Below, one piece after another: positions 38,170-46,399 of a DNA stretch of 50,972 bases. A program made the position numbers and the translations under genes. Location of the stretch: positions 1 to 50,972 of IMG/VR virus record IMGVR_UViG_3300036859_000587; one strand, 5' to 3'. Every line of letters begins with the position of its first letter. The stretch's first letter is position 1. Source of the stretch: a virus. The notes beneath the pieces are model-generated. The model ran no database searches. It worked only from the letters and a program-made list of their open reading frames with translations, and was not told the DNA's origin.

Positions 38170-38848
38170 GTCACCTTCGAACATGGGTGCGAGCCGAGTA
38201 TGAGTTATCCAAAAGTCGTGACATGATGACTGGGTGGAGCTGACCTGCATGATCTGCGGCACGGTCCTTGAACACACACGTCATGGTGGAGGTCCTGCTC
38301 CGGCGACGTGTGGGTCAGAGGATTGCCGGAAAAAGAAGCACGCTCAGGCTGCGGTGGAGTATCGCTGGCGCCAGCGGGGTGGATCGACCACCCAGGAACG
38401 AATCTGCCTGGAGTGTGGTGAGCCCTTCGAGTTCGTACGGACCCAGGGCACCATTGGGCGAGGGTCTGGGTTCTGTTCCGACGACTGCCGGGACAAGCGT
38501 CGCCGGGAGGGTGCTCGTAAGGCTACGTACGCGCACCGGGCTCGCCTGTCGGCCGAGGAACGATCCCGGCTACGTCGAAAGGCCCTGCTGGCTACTTTTG
38601 GGCTGACCCCAGAGCGTTATGGCGAGATGGTTGCTGCGCAGGACGGGGTATGCGCTATCTGCCATCGGCCCGACACCAAGCACCACAGCTCGTTGTTGAA
38701 GATCGACCATGACCGGTCCTGCTGCCCTGGACATGGGTCCTGTGGCAAGTGCGTACGGGGTCTGTTGTGTTCGGCTTGTAACACCGGGATCGGTCTGTTC
38801 GAGGATGACCTGGGACTCTTGCAGGCCGCTGCCGACTACCTGAGGTCT
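38104..38848 (+). mobile_element. HNH-endonuclease insertion carrying a recoded gene tail
   Basis: Inferred inserted segment: a recoded C-terminus of the upstream gene (38104-38169), a 64-bp A/T-richer spacer and the HNH gene up to its junction with the displaced original 3' end at 38849. Left and right copies share GGTTCGGA at the junctions (38116 and 38849). Boundaries are deduced from the duplication and are exact only to a few codons on the left. Confidence 0.75.
38116..38169 (+). repeat. Recoded copy of the 17-codon gene tail
   Basis: 54 bp including stop TAA; encodes GSDVTAVIAAAGIFRAQ. Compared with 38849-38902 it has 13 nucleotide differences but only one amino-acid difference (Ala versus Thr). 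Confidence 0.92.
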
Positions 38849-38902
38849 GGTTCGGACGTGACCGCAGTGATCGCCACGGCCGGGATCTTCCGGGCCCAGT
38901 AG
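38234..38902 (+). CDS. Endonuclease VII-like HNH homing endonuclease, C-terminally fused to the displaced gene tail
   Basis: 222 residues from GTG 38234. Two Cys-pair zinc fingers at the N-terminus (CMIC...CGSEDC, CLEC...FCSDDC), then an endonuclease VII-type domain: LLATFGLTPERYGEMVAAQD, CAICHRP, LKIDHDRSCC, CGKCVRGLLCSACNTGIGLF. The HNH/treble-clef His-Asp pair is in IDHD. The natural end of this family is near LLQAAADYL; here reading continues in frame through 17 codons (GSDVTAVIATAGIFRAQ) that are the original 3' end of the gene at 37735. The nuclease probably cuts the uninterrupted gene at that place and spreads the element. Confidence 0.9.
   Translation: MELTCMICGTVLEHTRHGGGPAPATCGSEDCRKKKHAQAAVEYRWRQRGGSTTQERICLECGEPFEFVRTQGTIGRGSGFCSDDCRDKRRREGARKATYAHRARLSAEERSRLRRKALLATFGLTPERYGEMVAAQDGVCAICHRPDTKHHSSLLKIDHDRSCCPGHGSCGKCVRGLLCSACNTGIGLFEDDLGLLQAAADYLRSGSDVTAVIATAGIFRAQ
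38849..38902 (+). repeat. Displaced original 3' end of the gene at 37735
   Basis: 54 bp with stop TAG in G/C-ending codons matching the surrounding structural genes, now forming the last 17 codons of the HNH gene. Confidence 0.9.
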
Positions 38903-38944
38903 GCAATTCTGCCCAACGACCCTTGGGGGGAGGAGTGAGAGGGG

Positions 38945-39295
38945 GTGCCGGAGATGTGGCACGCCGTCTACGACACCGTGACCGGGGAGCTGAAGTCACT
39001 GGGCCAGGTGGTGACCAGTCCCCTTCCGCTAGGGATGACCGATGCACCGCTCGGAGAAACCAAGCCAGCGGATACCCAGATGTGGGACGAGGTGACCCGG
39101 GCGTTCGTGGCCCGCCCGGTCAAGGTGCTGGTCGATCGGCTGGCCGACCTGCGGGCCGATGTGGACTTCCGGCTCACCTACGACACGCTGAACGCCACCC
39201 GGAAGGCCAACATCGACACCGGGGTGATCCGGCTGCTGGGTAACCGGAGGATGCGCTCGACCGGCGGGCCCGCAGCGCTGGATACGGGGACCTGA
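38945..39295 (+). CDS. Fibre-module protein of unknown function
   Basis: 116 residues from GTG 38945. Begins MWHAVYDTVTGELKSLGQVV, a motif like phage tail or fibre accessory proteins in which a short beta region is followed by helices (VKVLVDRLADLRADVDFRL). Preceded by GGGGGGAGGAG. Overlaps nothing; next gene starts 1 bp after its stop. Confidence 0.65.
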   Translation: MPEMWHAVYDTVTGELKSLGQVVTSPLPLGMTDAPLGETKPADTQMWDEVTRAFVARPVKVLVDRLADLRADVDFRLTYDTLNATRKANIDTGVIRLLGNRRMRSTGGPAALDTGT

Positions 39296-39296
39296 G

Positions 39297-40121
39297 ATGG
39301 CCGACTGGCCACTGATCGGTGGGGTGGTCCATGCCGCTGCCGGTGTGGTCGCAGGCTCGACGGATGGCACCACGGTTACCTCCTCGGCTACGGCCGACAC
39401 CAAGGGAGCCTGGGCCGAACTGTCGGCGTCGCTGCCGTTCGACGTGCAGAAGATCACCCTCCACTTCACCCAGACGACGGTGAACGTCAACACGTTCCTG
39501 CTCGACCTCGGGATTGGCACCGCCGGGTCGGAACAGGTGATCGTCCCAGACCTCATCTCCGGCCATGGCACCTCCGGGGCCATCTACCAGGTCGATCTGC
39601 CCGTTGCCATCCCGGTCGGGACGAGGCTGGCCGCGCGGGTGGCCAGCAGTGCCACGTCCGCCACGATGATCGTCGCCGTCCACCTGGAGGGGAAACAGGA
39701 CTGGATAGCACCACCGCCGTTCTCCACGGTCAGCGCCTACGGGGCGAACACCGCTGACAGTGGTGGGACCTCGGTCGATCCGGGAGGCACGGTCAACACG
39801 AAGGGTGCCTGGGTCGAACTCACCTCTTCGGTCGCTGGCCTGACCAGAGGTTTGTTGATCGGCATGGCTCACCAGAACAACAACACCGGTGCGGTGGCCA
39901 AGTGGTTGGTGGATGTCGGCATCGGGGCGGCGGGAGCGGAGCAGATCATCATCTCGGACCTGTGGGTGCGTGGCACCGGTACTCGGCTGTTCACCCCGAA
40001 TTACATGGGCCCGTACCCGGTCAACATCCCGGCCGGCACCAGGCTGGCCGTCCGAACACAATGCACGATCACCGACGCCTCCGACCGGCTGATCGACTTC
40101 GCTGCCTACGGGTTGGAGTGA
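39297..40121 (+). CDS. Two-domain internally duplicated fibre-module protein
   Basis: 274 residues made of two related halves (about 20-137 and 150-274). Both have TKGAWAELSAS or TKGAWVELTSS, then LDLGIGTAGSEQVIVPDL or VDVGIGAAGAEQIIISDL, then a PVAIPVGTRLAARV or PVNIPAGTRLAVRT segment. Mostly beta strands, as expected of receptor-binding or fibre-tip jelly-roll domains. No catalytic motif seen. Confidence 0.75.
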   Translation: MADWPLIGGVVHAAAGVVAGSTDGTTVTSSATADTKGAWAELSASLPFDVQKITLHFTQTTVNVNTFLLDLGIGTAGSEQVIVPDLISGHGTSGAIYQVDLPVAIPVGTRLAARVASSATSATMIVAVHLEGKQDWIAPPPFSTVSAYGANTADSGGTSVDPGGTVNTKGAWVELTSSVAGLTRGLLIGMAHQNNNTGAVAKWLVDVGIGAAGAEQIIISDLWVRGTGTRLFTPNYMGPYPVNIPAGTRLAVRTQCTITDASDRLIDFAAYGLE

Positions 40122-40124
40122 GCC

Positions 40125-40448
40125 ATGCCCACCTCGATAGCCTCCGGCACTCAGGCCGCCACGGTCGGCACCGAGCACACCCTGGCCACCGACACCACCA
40201 ACAAGACCTACGTCCTCGCTGTTGATGCCGGAGCCATGGTCAACGGTGACGAGCTGGAGCTACGGCTCTACACCATCGTGCTGTCGGCTGGGACCGAGCG
40301 ACTGGCCTTCTACGCCAAGTTCCCCAACGTGCAGGCCAGCCCGCAGCTCTACTCACCTCCCGTTCCGGCCGACATCTCCTGCAAGGCGACGCTGAAACAG
40401 ACGGCCGGGACTGGGAGATCATTTCCCTGGAAGCTGCTAAGCGTGTGA
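40125..40448 (+). CDS. Small fibre-module protein
   Basis: 107 residues, beta-rich (EHTLATDTTNKTYVLAVDAG, GDELELRLYTIVLSAGTERL). Starts 3 bp after the preceding stop. The TYVLAVDAGAMVNGDELELR pattern recurs in phage structural modules; function unknown. Confidence 0.68.
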   Translation: MPTSIASGTQAATVGTEHTLATDTTNKTYVLAVDAGAMVNGDELELRLYTIVLSAGTERLAFYAKFPNVQASPQLYSPPVPADISCKATLKQTAGTGRSFPWKLLSV

Positions 40449-40465
40449 CGTAAGGGAGGCCAGGC

Positions 40466-43400
40466 ATGAGCACCTACCGGTACCTGGCCGAGTACGTCAG
40501 TGCTGTTGGTCAGCAGGCCGAGTTGGCCCAAGCTGTCGAAACCAACACGGCTCAGGCCATCACCGAGGCCAAGGCTCGGGTTCTGGCCCAGGCCACCGAA
40601 ACCGAAATCGCCCAGCCGGTCACCCGGAGCAAGTCGCGGGTGCTGGCTCAGGTGGTGGAGACCGACACGGCCCAGGCGCTGGCTAACAAGACCAAGCAGA
40701 AGATCGTCAACCAGGTCGTTGAGACCAGCACGGCCCAGGTCATCGCCCAAGCCAAGACAAAGGCCCTTGCCCAGACCATCGAGACCAGCTCGGCCCAGGC
40801 CATCGGCCATTCCTTCGCCCGGACTCTGGCCCAGACCACCGAGACGGACCTGGCCCAGGCTTTGGCCAAGGTCAAGCAGAAGATCATCAACCAGGTTACT
40901 GAGGAGGACATCGCCCAAACGGTCGGAACGAGGATCTGCCCGATCCTGGCCTCGCTGAGGCCGAACGGCACCGGCACCGTGACCAACATCGAGGATCAGG
41001 GTGGTGGCACCACCAACCTGCACCTCGCGGTGGACGACGACCCGGACTCGAACGACGGCGACACCACCCGCCTTCAGCGACCGGGGCTACCACCGGGCTC
41101 TACCGATGGGCAGTGCTTCCTGCTGCTGGACGACATGCCGGTCACCTTCTCGTCCATGTGCAGGCTGGAGGTGAAGGTCGCAGCCTCCAACAACGACGGC
41201 ACCCGGGTGGACGACGACCTCATCCTGTACGCCCAGGTCTTCCAATCGGATGAGTCCACGGCCCTCTCCAACGAGGTGCAGATAGCCAACTACACCGAGC
41301 TGACCGGTGCGTACGTCGTCTTCAACAAGACACCCACCGGGTTGGTGGCCGGGACCAAGACGCTCTGGGACGGGGCCCGGCTGAGGCTTCGCTGGGACTA
41401 CACCCAGGCCGGTGCCCTCTCGGAGAGTCTGGACATCCGGGTGACGGCGGTGGAGCTGAACGGTTCCTACCTGGCCATCTCTGGGGCTGTTGCCGTCAAT
41501 CAGGTCACCGAGACGGACACGGCCCAGGTCCTGGGCAGGGCCAAGCAGAAGGTGTTGGCTCAGGCCGTCTCCACCGAGCTGGCTCAGGCCGTCACGGCCA
41601 GTAAGTCCCGGGTGCTGGCCCAGGTGGTCGAGGCCGACTCGGTGTTCGGGCTGGCTAAGACCAAGCAGGAGGCCCTGGCCCAGGTCACCGAGGTGGAGAC
41701 GGCTCAGGCCATCACCGAGGCCAAGAGCCGAGTCATCGGGATGACGGCTCTGAACGTCTCGTTGCTTACAGCCGATGGTTCAACCGTAGACGGGACGAGC
41801 TATAGCACGGCCAACGTCTCTCCGGTCGCCAACTCGCTGCTAGCCCTGTGGGTGACTCATGCCGTCACCGGAGGCACCACGGTTAGCTCTGTCTCCGGGC
41901 TGGGCCTGACGTGGACTCTACAAAAACGCCTCACGATTTCGGCCTCAACGAAGATCGAACTTTGGACTGCACCGGTTGGAGCCACCCCGAATAGTGGACA
42001 GGTCACCATCACCATGGCCGCCACGGTGGGCTCACTGGTCTGGCACCTCCAGCAGGTCACCGACCAGGACGCTGTTCCTCTGGTGCTGACCAACCTGCCC
42101 ACCAACACCGGCGCAGGCACCGATACCTCGGTGGCGTATGCCACGGCTGAGAAGCCCAGCAACCGATTCCTGTTTGGCTGTGGAGCCGCTGCCAACGTCA
42201 GCCAGATTCCCAGGGCCGGTTGGTCGGAGTTGGCTGACACCTCCCAGACCGGTCCTTCCTGTTCGATGGCCACGCAGTGGCGATCTGACGTGGCCGAAGC
42301 GACCGGTAGCTCCACCTTGTCGGTATCGGCCAACTGGGGCGTGATCGGCGTCGAGCTGTCGGCTGCCTTCCTTCCGGTCACTGAGACCGATGTGGTCCAG
42401 CCGATGGGCCATTCCTTGTCCCGGACCCTGGCCCAGGCCACCGAGGCAGATCTCACCCAGGTCGTCGGCAAGACCAAGGTGAAGGAGATCAACCAGGTAG
42501 TCGAGACGGACCTGGCGCAGGTGGTCTCTCCGACCAGTTCTGTCGATCTGGCTCAGGTCATCGAGACGGATCTCACTCAGGCCCTGACCAAGACCAAGGC
42601 GAAGAGCCTCAGCCAGGTGGCCGAAACCGACGTTGTGAACGATGGGCAGGACCTCATCCCGCTCAAGTCACGCGAGCTGACCCAGGCCGTCGAGACCGAT
42701 CTGACCCAGCCGATGACCAAGGCCAAGGCAAAGATCGTTCCCCAGGCCGTCGAGACGGACCTGGCCCAGTTCATCACCGAGAGCAAGGCCAAGGGCATTA
42801 GCCAACTCACCGAGACGGACTTGGCCCAGCACGTCACGGTCGGTTACAAGGCCCTGCATCTGACCAGCCAGGCAGCCGATGCCGAGGTGACGGTGGGGGC
42901 CGGGACCAAGCACAAGGCCGCCTTCCCTCCCGGCTCCTCCTCAGTGATCAGGAACAAGAACACGGTGCTCGGGCCGACTGCGCCCTTGCAGGTCACCGAC
43001 TCGGCCGTGGCAGGCACCGACGGGACTGCCATCTCCTGGTATTCACCCCGGCTGAAGGCCGTCACCATCGCCGGGGCCATCACGGTGGAACTGTGGGCCC
43101 GGGAGAGCAGTGGCCTGGCCAACGCGGCGCCCACCATCCGGGTCGAAAGGTGCTCCCTGGACGGCACGGTGCTGTCCACCATCGTGGCCGAGACGGTGAA
43201 TCACGGCGCCGGGGAGATGGACACCACCGCTGGCGGGACCTCCGACACCTTCACCGTCACGGCGGCCAACGTCACCGACACCGCGCTGGCCGACGGTGAC
43301 CGGTTGCGGCTCACGCTGTGGATCGATGACGCTGCCGATCAGGGTGGCCTGCCGACCGACGCGATGACCTCCGGCCAAAACGCCCAGTTCTACGTGAACG

Positions 43401-43924
43401 GTTCCCGAGGGGCTGCCGGGCAAGCCGCCTTCACCTTCACCGAGACGCTGGTCCCGTTCGCCGCGGCCGCTCTCACCCAGGTGATCGAGGTCGACACGGC
43501 CCAGCCGGTCACCAGGGCCAAGGCACGGGCGTTGGCCCAGGCCACCGCAACCGAATTGGCCCGGCCGCTAGGCCGGTCCAAGTCCAAGGTGCTGACCCCA
43601 GTGGTGGAGGCGAACCAGGCGCAGCCGCTGGCCCATGCCCTCTCCCGAACCCTGGACCAGGTGACGGAGACCGACACCGCAGCGGTGTTGGTGGCATCCA
43701 AAAGGCTCGGCATTGGTCAGGCCACAGAAACCGATCTGGCCCAGGCGCTGGCACTGGGCGCGGCTGTAGTCGTCGTCGAGGTTCGGCTGCACGGCCGGGA
43801 GCCCGCGGGGACGGTGGCCGGGGAGGAACCGGCGGCGCGGCTACACGGGCGGGAATCGCGCGGCGCGCTCACCGGCCGGGAACCGGCGGTTCGCCTGCAC
43901 GGGCGGGAACCGGGATCATCGTGA
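40466..43924 (+). CDS. Large repeat-containing fibre protein
   Basis: 1152 residues. About 24 copies of a 20-residue repeat with the form (L/V/I)xQxxET(D/E)xAQxxxxxKx(R/K)x occur in four blocks (residues about 20-157, 344-426, 638-794 and 1003-1098). Between them are beta-rich globular domains (about 158-340, 427-635 and 800-1000) like jelly-roll carbohydrate-binding modules. The C-terminus (about 1104-1152) repeats RLHGRE three times. The repeats probably form a trimeric shaft and the domains bind the surface of the cell. It is the main product of the fibre cassette. No signal peptide. Confidence 0.82.
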   Translation: MSTYRYLAEYVSAVGQQAELAQAVETNTAQAITEAKARVLAQATETEIAQPVTRSKSRVLAQVVETDTAQALANKTKQKIVNQVVETSTAQVIAQAKTKALAQTIETSSAQAIGHSFARTLAQTTETDLAQALAKVKQKIINQVTEEDIAQTVGTRICPILASLRPNGTGTVTNIEDQGGGTTNLHLAVDDDPDSNDGDTTRLQRPGLPPGSTDGQCFLLLDDMPVTFSSMCRLEVKVAASNNDGTRVDDDLILYAQVFQSDESTALSNEVQIANYTELTGAYVVFNKTPTGLVAGTKTLWDGARLRLRWDYTQAGALSESLDIRVTAVELNGSYLAISGAVAVNQVTETDTAQVLGRAKQKVLAQAVSTELAQAVTASKSRVLAQVVEADSVFGLAKTKQEALAQVTEVETAQAITEAKSRVIGMTALNVSLLTADGSTVDGTSYSTANVSPVANSLLALWVTHAVTGGTTVSSVSGLGLTWTLQKRLTISASTKIELWTAPVGATPNSGQVTITMAATVGSLVWHLQQVTDQDAVPLVLTNLPTNTGAGTDTSVAYATAEKPSNRFLFGCGAAANVSQIPRAGWSELADTSQTGPSCSMATQWRSDVAEATGSSTLSVSANWGVIGVELSAAFLPVTETDVVQPMGHSLSRTLAQATEADLTQVVGKTKVKEINQVVETDLAQVVSPTSSVDLAQVIETDLTQALTKTKAKSLSQVAETDVVNDGQDLIPLKSRELTQAVETDLTQPMTKAKAKIVPQAVETDLAQFITESKAKGISQLTETDLAQHVTVGYKALHLTSQAADAEVTVGAGTKHKAAFPPGSSSVIRNKNTVLGPTAPLQVTDSAVAGTDGTAISWYSPRLKAVTIAGAITVELWARESSGLANAAPTIRVERCSLDGTVLSTIVAETVNHGAGEMDTTAGGTSDTFTVTAANVTDTALADGDRLRLTLWIDDAADQGGLPTDAMTSGQNAQFYVNGSRGAAGQAAFTFTETLVPFAAAALTQVIEVDTAQPVTRAKARALAQATATELARPLGRSKSKVLTPVVEANQAQPLAHALSRTLDQVTETDTAAVLVASKRLGIGQATETDLAQALALGAAVVVVEVRLHGREPAGTVAGEEPAARLHGRESRGALTGREPAVRLHGREPGSS
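40523..43757 (+). repeat. Four blocks of 60-bp coding repeats in the fibre gene
   Basis: Units of about 60 bp (20 codons) encode the consensus LAQxxETDxAQxxxxxKxRx; they lie at about 40523-40936, 41497-41742, 42376-42846 and 43471-43757, some irregular by one to three codons. Diverged at the DNA level, so recent slippage is limited. Confidence 0.8.
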
Positions 43925-43940
43925 CCAGGAAGGAGCCGTC

Positions 43941-44294
43941 GTGGCACATCCCACGCTGAGCATCGGCCCGTACGTGGTCGGGGAAATCCCGGCCGCGCTG
44001 GAATACCAGTTCCTCGACGCCGGCGGGAACCCGCTGAACCTGACCGGCTATACCGCGAAGTTCCAATGGGGCCGCCGCGACGCCACGGCCACATTCGTGG
44101 ACGCGGTCACGGTGAACGCGGTGGTGACCGACGGCCCGAACGGCAAGATCACCCGCAACTGGGACGGCACCGAATTCCTGATCCAGGGCGACTACGCCGG
44201 CATGTTCTGGGTCGGCAACGGCACCAACCGGTTCGCCTCGCTGCTGATCGAATGGGACACCTGCCTGGCCGTGAACACCCCGCCGGTGATCTGA
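43941..44294 (+). CDS. BppU-like N-terminal-domain protein
   Basis: 117 residues from GTG 43941. IGPYVVGEIPAALEYQFLDA, GGNPLNLTGYTAKFQWGRRD and the ending FWVGNGTNRFASLLIEWDT match the baseplate upper protein (BppU/DUF2479-type) N-terminal domain, a beta-sandwich used to attach fibres. Location directly after the large fibre gene suggests that it helps attach the fibre. Followed by paralogue B. Confidence 0.78.
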   Translation: MAHPTLSIGPYVVGEIPAALEYQFLDAGGNPLNLTGYTAKFQWGRRDATATFVDAVTVNAVVTDGPNGKITRNWDGTEFLIQGDYAGMFWVGNGTNRFASLLIEWDTCLAVNTPPVI

Positions 44295-45116
44295 ATGACC
44301 CTGGCCGCCCCGCCCCGCTACGTCGCCGCACCCGTCGCGACGCCGTACCGATACGGGCTGCTCTCGAGCGCCGACGTCCTCGAGGACCCGCCCGGGCGCT
44401 GGCAGCTGGGGATCGAGTACGAACCGGTCGCGTGCGGGGGCGCGGCCGCGCTGCCGCCAGGCTGCGACATGACCGCGATGGCCGTCGACACCGGAGTGCC
44501 GCTGGTCAGCGGCGGCCCGCTGCTGATCTACGCCGGGTTCTCCTGCTCCCCGGTCGGGCATCTCGACGACGCCCAGGACCGGGCCGAGGCGGCACTGATC
44601 ATGGGCGAGCAGCGGGCCCTGGAGCGGGCGTACTGGACCGGTTCGGAGGGCAACCGGCCCCGATTGGCGGACCTGGCCTGCACCACTTTGAACGCCGTCA
44701 CCGGCACCGCCGGCGCGGTGTCGCTGCGGGCCGGGATCGCGATGCTCGAGGACACCCTCGGCGATGAGTACGGCGGGATCGGGGTAATCCACGCCCCCCG
44801 CGGGGTGGCCGTCAACGCGGCGACGCTGCAATTGCTGAGGCCGGCCGGGTTCGGGCTGGTCACGCCGCTGGGCACCCGGTGGGCGTTCGGCGGCGGCTAC
44901 GCGGTGAATACCGGCCCGGACGGCGCCCCGGCGGCGGCGGGCACCGCCTGGCTGTACGCCACCGGTGGGGTGACGGTGCGGCGCGGCCCGCCGGTCTTCT
45001 ACGGCGGACCGGAGACACTGGACCGGGCCGAGAACACGCTGACCGTCTACGCCGAACGGCTCTACGTGATCACCCATGACTGTCTCTGCGCGGCCGTGCT
45101 GGTCTGCTTCGACTAG
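44295..45116 (+). CDS. Structural protein B, paralogue of the protein at 35848-36744
   Basis: 273 residues. It shares with protein A, in order, FSCSPVG, ERAYWTGSEG, GVIHAPRGVA, GGYAVNTG and AWLYATGGVTVRRG, then DRAENTLTVYAERLYVITHD. The identity is well below half by eye, so the duplication is old. The gene starts immediately after the stop of the BppU-like gene. Probably a capsid or neck structural protein. Confidence 0.72.
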   Translation: MTLAAPPRYVAAPVATPYRYGLLSSADVLEDPPGRWQLGIEYEPVACGGAAALPPGCDMTAMAVDTGVPLVSGGPLLIYAGFSCSPVGHLDDAQDRAEAALIMGEQRALERAYWTGSEGNRPRLADLACTTLNAVTGTAGAVSLRAGIAMLEDTLGDEYGGIGVIHAPRGVAVNAATLQLLRPAGFGLVTPLGTRWAFGGGYAVNTGPDGAPAAAGTAWLYATGGVTVRRGPPVFYGGPETLDRAENTLTVYAERLYVITHDCLCAAVLVCFD

Positions 45117-45134
45117 ACGAAGGGGGTGACGTGA

Positions 45135-45596
45135 ATGACGTTGGTGGCGAACCCGTGCGCGACCGAACTGGGCGCGGTGGAGATTCTCGGCGAGGTCGAG
45201 GTCAAGAACGACCTGGGCGCGGCGCTGCCGGTCGCGGTCACCGACGGGGTGGACACCGCGGCGGTGAACGCCCGCACCGACGGGGTGGTGGCCCTCGAGG
45301 TCGCCGATGACTTCACCTCGTTCGAGGCCTCCCACCAGACGCTGGTCGCCTCCACCGACACCACCATCACGTTCGCGCAGACCGTGCGGGCGGTGCAGGT
45401 TACCAACTGGGATACCGCCGCTCGGGTGCTGGTGAAGGACGGCGCGATCGGCTCGGACATCGACGCCGCGTCGGCGCGGGTCGGGAAGGCCGCGGCCGCG
45501 GATGTGCCGTCCGAGGTGCTGTTCCCGATCAAGACCGGGTCGATTCATCTGCGCAGCGCGGCGGCCAGCGAGGTCACCGTAGTCGGGTTCTTCTAA
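45135..45596 (+). CDS. Structural protein, possible decoration protein
   Basis: 153 residues, mostly beta (EVLGEVEVKN-like start, TDTTITFAQTVRAVQVTNWD, TGSIHLRSAAASEVTVVGFF). Phage proteins with the ending SIHLRSAAAxEVxVxGFF-type strand are usually small head or tail decoration proteins. GGGGGTGAC precedes the ATG. Exact role unknown. Confidence 0.65.
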   Translation: MTLVANPCATELGAVEILGEVEVKNDLGAALPVAVTDGVDTAAVNARTDGVVALEVADDFTSFEASHQTLVASTDTTITFAQTVRAVQVTNWDTAARVLVKDGAIGSDIDAASARVGKAAAADVPSEVLFPIKTGSIHLRSAAASEVTVVGFF

Positions 45597-45607
45597 GGAG
45601 CGGCCAC

Positions 45608-46399
45608 ATGACGGACTTCGGCCCTTGCGCCACCTGGCCTGTCAGATGGCCGTGTGACGTCTCCTGCGAGTCGCCGACCGCGACTGGGCGGGCCGCCGAT
45701 GCGGCCACCGAGATCTTGTGGGCGCTGTCCGGGCGGCAGTTCGACAATTGCCAGGTGACGCTGCGGCCGTGCCGGGCCGACTGCTCCACCTACCCGTTCG
45801 GCGACTACACGCCCTGGCCCGGCCTCGGCGCGTCCTACCCGATGCCGGCGCTGATCGGCGGGCTGTGGTTCAACCTGATCTGCGGCTCCTGCGGCGAGGG
45901 CTGCTCCTGCACCGCGCTGTCGCAGGTGCGGCTGCCCGCCCCGGTGTCCTCCATCGTCACCGTCAAGGTGGACGGCGCGCCGCTGGCCACCGGGGGCTAC
46001 CGGCTCGATGACAACCGGCTGCTGGTGCGGCTCGGCGGCGGCGAATGGCCGCGCTGCAACGATCTGACGCTGGCCGACACCGAGGCCGGCACCTGGTCGG
46101 TGACGGCGATCTACGGGCAGCCGGTGCCCGAGTCCGGGCAGTGGGCGGTCGGCGAGCTCGCATGCGAACTGTTGAAGGCGATGAACGGGGAAGACTGCCG
46201 GCTGCCGCAGCGGGTCACCCAGCTGGCCCGGCAGGGGGTGACGATCGCGTTCCCGGACGTGTCCGAGTTGTTGACCGAGGGTCGCACCGGGCTGTTCATG
46301 GTCGACATGTTCCTGACGGCTCACAACCCGTCCCGATTGCGCCGCCGCGCCGGGGTGTACCGGGTGGACGGTTCCCCGCCGACCAGGGCCGGGGTGTGA
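45608..46399 (+). CDS. Head-tail connector-like protein
   Basis: 263 residues. ATEILWALSGRQFDNCQVTL with CRADCSTYP, then VSSIVTVKVDGAPLATGGYR and the helix WAVGELACELLKAMNGEDC followed by LPQRVTQLARQGVTIAFPDV form a pattern of actinophage head-to-tail connector proteins. The Cys-rich N-terminal part (LICGSCGEGCSC) is notable. Position before the small connector and tail-completion genes fits. Confidence 0.78.
   Translation: MTDFGPCATWPVRWPCDVSCESPTATGRAADAATEILWALSGRQFDNCQVTLRPCRADCSTYPFGDYTPWPGLGASYPMPALIGGLWFNLICGSCGEGCSCTALSQVRLPAPVSSIVTVKVDGAPLATGGYRLDDNRLLVRLGGGEWPRCNDLTLADTEAGTWSVTAIYGQPVPESGQWAVGELACELLKAMNGEDCRLPQRVTQLARQGVTIAFPDVSELLTEGRTGLFMVDMFLTAHNPSRLRRRAGVYRVDGSPPTRAGV

Noticed and set aside
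43717-45548. Long minus-strand open frames opposite structural protein B.
   Set aside because: Codon-position GC and protein motifs support only the plus-strand genes; the minus frames show no family features.
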